From Bacteroides sp. CAG:545 (GTDB lineage: Bacteria; Bacteroidota; Bacteroidia; Bacteroidales; UBA932), in the NCBI GenBank assembly GCA_000432515.1, contig HF995998.1, forward strand, positions 1-25,320: 25,320 nt of DNA, in the 5' to 3' direction. The notes beneath the pieces were generated by a model. It saw only the letters and a program-made list of their open reading frames with translations, did not search any database and was not told the origin of the DNA. Positions 23,567 through 25,320 of this stretch are shown piece after piece (position 1 is the first letter of the stretch; every line of letters begins with the position of its first letter). The position numbers and the translations under genes were made by a program.

Positions 23567-23613
23567 CGGAGACTGATTGCCGGAGAGATTCCGGGCGGTC
23601 AGCCTCCGTTTTT
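23567..23613 (+). terminator. Strong terminator after the purine permease
   Basis: CGGAG-A-CTGATTG-CCGG (from 23567) pairs with CCGGGCGGTCAG-C-CTCCG (to 23608), a long stem with one mismatch, one bulge and wobble pairs, followed by five T (23609-23613). It lies between convergent operons; the reverse direction lacks a T tract of this quality. Confidence 0.85.
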
Positions 23614-23638
23614 ATATGCTGTTTTTCAAGACGGCCTC

Positions 23639-24745
23639 TCAGTCCTGTACGCCGGTTGCGGATTTTACTCGGCTGTAAGTGGCCATCATCTTGTCGTAAT
23701 GCGGTGGAGACATCCATTTCTCGCGGGTTCCGATATGCTCCTTCACGACGATAGTAGCGTAATTGTCAATGAATTTTCCGGGCCTTGAGCACCATAGGTA
23801 AGTGACTGACGGAGAAAGCATTGACCTGTCCCCGTTCTCATCGCGCACGAACTTCAGACCTACCCCGAGCTCCAGCTGCGTATTGGCCGCGCTCATATTG
23901 GAGACAGCATTGCCCACTGAATAGAAGACAGGGACGCCGCCGATTACGGTCGAGTCCTGGACGACATGCGGGTGGGCGCCGACAATGGCATTGACCCCGT
24001 TCTTCACTAGCCAATGTGCCAATTTTTCCTGCGCCTCAGAGTGCTCCAGCGCATATTCCTTGCCCCAGTGCGGGAATGCCAGTATGAAGTCCGCCTTCCT
24101 TTCCTTTGCCCGTGTCAATGCCTTGTGAATATCCGTGGTGTCAATCCGGTTCACTTTCGGCCAGGTCTGTCCGCGCATCGGAGCATTGGTCCCGTAAGTG
24201 AAATTCAGAAAGGCAATCCGGATTCCTCTTACATTGATAATCAACGGATTCCTCGACAACTCATCCATCTCGTCAGTGCTTGTTCCCACGAAACGGATTC
24301 GTTTTGAATTTTCCATATTGCGATATACCTCGAGAGTGCGCTCCAGACCTGCCCGGCCCTTGTCCATGATATGGTTGTTGGCGGTAAGGAACACATTGAC
24401 ACCGCAGTCGGCAGCGTAGCTCGCGTACTCGTCAGGTGCGGAAAATTCAGGGTAGCCGGTGTAAGGCTCTCCGGCCAATGTGAACTCCATATTGGCCACG
24501 GTCACATCTGCGGACTGCATCAGTCCTTTTATGCCGGCAAGAAACTGGGTATAAGGATATTCCATCTGCTTGGAATGGAGCATCACGTCCCCGATGACGA
24601 ACATTGACACCGTATCTGGCGGCCCATATAGAGGAACAGCCGGGGCGATCTGTTCATAGCGTTTGAACTCAGGCCCGGCTGACAGAACAGCAGACATTGC
24701 AAACGGTAGCGAAAATGCTGCTTTCAATGCTGCCGACAGTCTCAT
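23639..24745 (-). CDS. CapA-family (PGA_cap) metallophosphatase-like protein
   Basis: CapA-family proteins have a calcineurin-like fold; the founding member takes part in poly-gamma-glutamate capsule export, but most homologues are uncharacterised. The 368-residue product has a hydrophobic N-terminus that could be a signal peptide (residues 1-24). It has IGDVMLHSKQ (Asp53), VANMEFTLAGEP (Asn85, Glu87), TANNHIMDKG (Asn123, His125, Asp128), FPHWGKEY, VGAHPHVVQD and FYSVGN, the ordered family motifs. The ATG overlaps the stop of the upstream gene as ATGA, so the two are translationally coupled. No other capsule genes (capB, capC) are present here, so a capsule role is not supported. Confidence 0.87.
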   Translation of the reverse strand: MRLSAALKAAFSLPFAMSAVLSAGPEFKRYEQIAPAVPLYGPPDTVSMFVIGDVMLHSKQMEYPYTQFLAGIKGLMQSADVTVANMEFTLAGEPYTGYPEFSAPDEYASYAADCGVNVFLTANNHIMDKGRAGLERTLEVYRNMENSKRIRFVGTSTDEMDELSRNPLIINVRGIRIAFLNFTYGTNAPMRGQTWPKVNRIDTTDIHKALTRAKERKADFILAFPHWGKEYALEHSEAQEKLAHWLVKNGVNAIVGAHPHVVQDSTVIGGVPVFYSVGNAVSNMSAANTQLELGVGLKFVRDENGDRSMLSPSVTYLWCSRPGKFIDNYATIVVKEHIGTREKWMSPPHYDKMMATYSRVKSATGVQD

Positions 24746-25320
24746 TTTCTGCTGATTACTACGGCTGTGGAATCTCCAAGCCTGATTTTAAGCCATCTCT
24801 CAAGTTTCTGCACGTCGTTCTCCGGCAGCTGTTTCTCGGAATTCGTGATAAGCACGAGACCTGGAGTGCCGGCGGTAATGCTGTCGCAGCACACTTCAGA
24901 ACCGCGTCCGATGAACAGACGTCCTATTTCAGGATACTGGCTGTGGATTTCCTTTGCAATCTGCTCGTAAGGGATATTGTCGCGCTTGTATTTGGCGATT
25001 TCCTTCTCCAGCTCGTGGATACGTGCCTCCTTGCGTGCGATTTCAGAATCAGTCCTTTCGTAGATGCCCTTCATTATCTTCTCGGACGTGTTGTCCTTGG
25101 CCTCGAAGATTGCCCTTTCGGAGAATTTGAGCTGCTCTTCGCTGATTTTATGCCTTTCGGCAGATTCGACAAGACGTTTCTTCTCGGTGGCCGTAAGAGG
25201 CTCTCCGGCAATGAAAATCTCTATGCTGCCTCCCTTCCTGTGATTGATCCTGTAGTCGTAGATGTATCCGTTTTCCAAGTTCTTGTTCTCGGAGATGAAT
25301 GCTTCCGCATTGGTGCTGAA
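24742..25320 (-). CDS. C-terminal part of a probable DUF389-family protein (runs off the window)
   Basis: About 193 residues are visible and the frame stays open to the window edge, so the true start is beyond 25320. The TTG at 25278 is internal, because 14 further sense codons precede it. The visible part has a YDYRINHRKGGSIEIFIAGE strand region, LTATEKKRLVESAERHKIS, a charged coiled coil (about ERTDSEIARKEARIHELEKE) and a final alpha/beta segment ending VVISRK. This resembles the soluble C-terminal extension of Bacteroidales DUF389 (TIGR00341-type) membrane proteins as I remember them. No membrane segment is in view, so the assignment is tentative. The stop overlaps the start of the CapA-family gene. 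Confidence 0.5.
   Translation of the reverse strand, partial: FSTNAEAFISENKNLENGYIYDYRINHRKGGSIEIFIAGEPLTATEKKRLVESAERHKISEEQLKFSERAIFEAKDNTSEKIMKGIYERTDSEIARKEARIHELEKEIAKYKRDNIPYEQIAKEIHSQYPEIGRLFIGRGSEVCCDSITAGTPGLVLITNSEKQLPENDVQKLERWLKIRLGDSTAVVISRK

Noticed and set aside
23639..24745. Poly-gamma-glutamate capsule locus
   Set aside because: Only a CapA-family gene is present; capB and capC are absent, and most CapA homologues have no shown capsule role.
1..25320. Mobile element, defence system or CRISPR array
   Set aside because: I looked for transposase, integrase, toxin-antitoxin, nuclease and spaced-repeat patterns and saw none; all long frames are explained by core or transport genes.

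Overview
The window looks like ordinary chromosomal core genome from a member of the order Bacteroidales (phylum Bacteroidota). Three things point there. The omega subunit (rpoZ) is of the Bacteroidota type. Several genes have TAnnTTTG promoter boxes, and starts sit in A-rich leaders with almost no Shine-Dalgarno sequence. The gene content is also typical: BamA/BamD/OmpH, a gamma-alpha fused KorA, a DUF5020/Tsx-like outer-membrane protein and a DUF389-like protein. Base composition looks near 50% GC by eye (not computed). I cannot name the genus. I see no tRNA, rRNA, CRISPR array, insertion sequence, phage gene or defence system, and no gene-free stretch longer than 300 bases.

Layout. Positions 118-4169 (+) carry trxB, bamD, rpoZ and recN. 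Positions 4192-7714 (-) form a tight three-gene envelope operon, read in the order membrane-anchored OmpH/Skp-like protein, family-4-like glycosyltransferase, and a LysM protein with a periplasmic-binding-like C-terminal half. pdxJ (7803-8519, -) is divergent from nadK (8635, +), which is followed by uppS, bamA and a secreted ompH/skp up to a good terminator at 13434-13459. A clear promoter then starts korA-korB (2-oxoacid:ferredoxin oxidoreductase) and gdhA (glutamate dehydrogenase), ending in a two-hairpin region at 17816-17880. Positions 17961-23543 (+) form a transport and salvage island: a DASS/SLC13 carboxylate transporter overlapping a porin, apt one base behind the porin, then a Tsx-like outer-membrane channel and an AzgA-type purine permease, closed by a strong terminator at 23567-23613. 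On the minus strand at the right end are a CapA-family protein and the C-terminal part of a DUF389-like protein that runs off the window.

How the genes work together. One theme is envelope building: BamA and BamD of the outer-membrane insertion machine, two OmpH/Skp chaperone paralogues, UppS for the lipid carrier, and the LysM and glycosyltransferase genes. A second is the 2-oxoglutarate node: KorAB links succinyl-CoA and 2-oxoglutarate, and GdhA links 2-oxoglutarate and glutamate. A third is paired inner- and outer-membrane transport, one pair probably for organic anions and one for purines, with Apt for purine salvage between them. The most interesting points are the two inner/outer membrane pairs, the altered second SNT motif of the DASS transporter, the LysM plus binding-protein-like fusion in its operon, and a 23-bp tandem duplication spanning the pdxJ stop codon that reaches into the next promoter. 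I found no convincing previously undescribed system.
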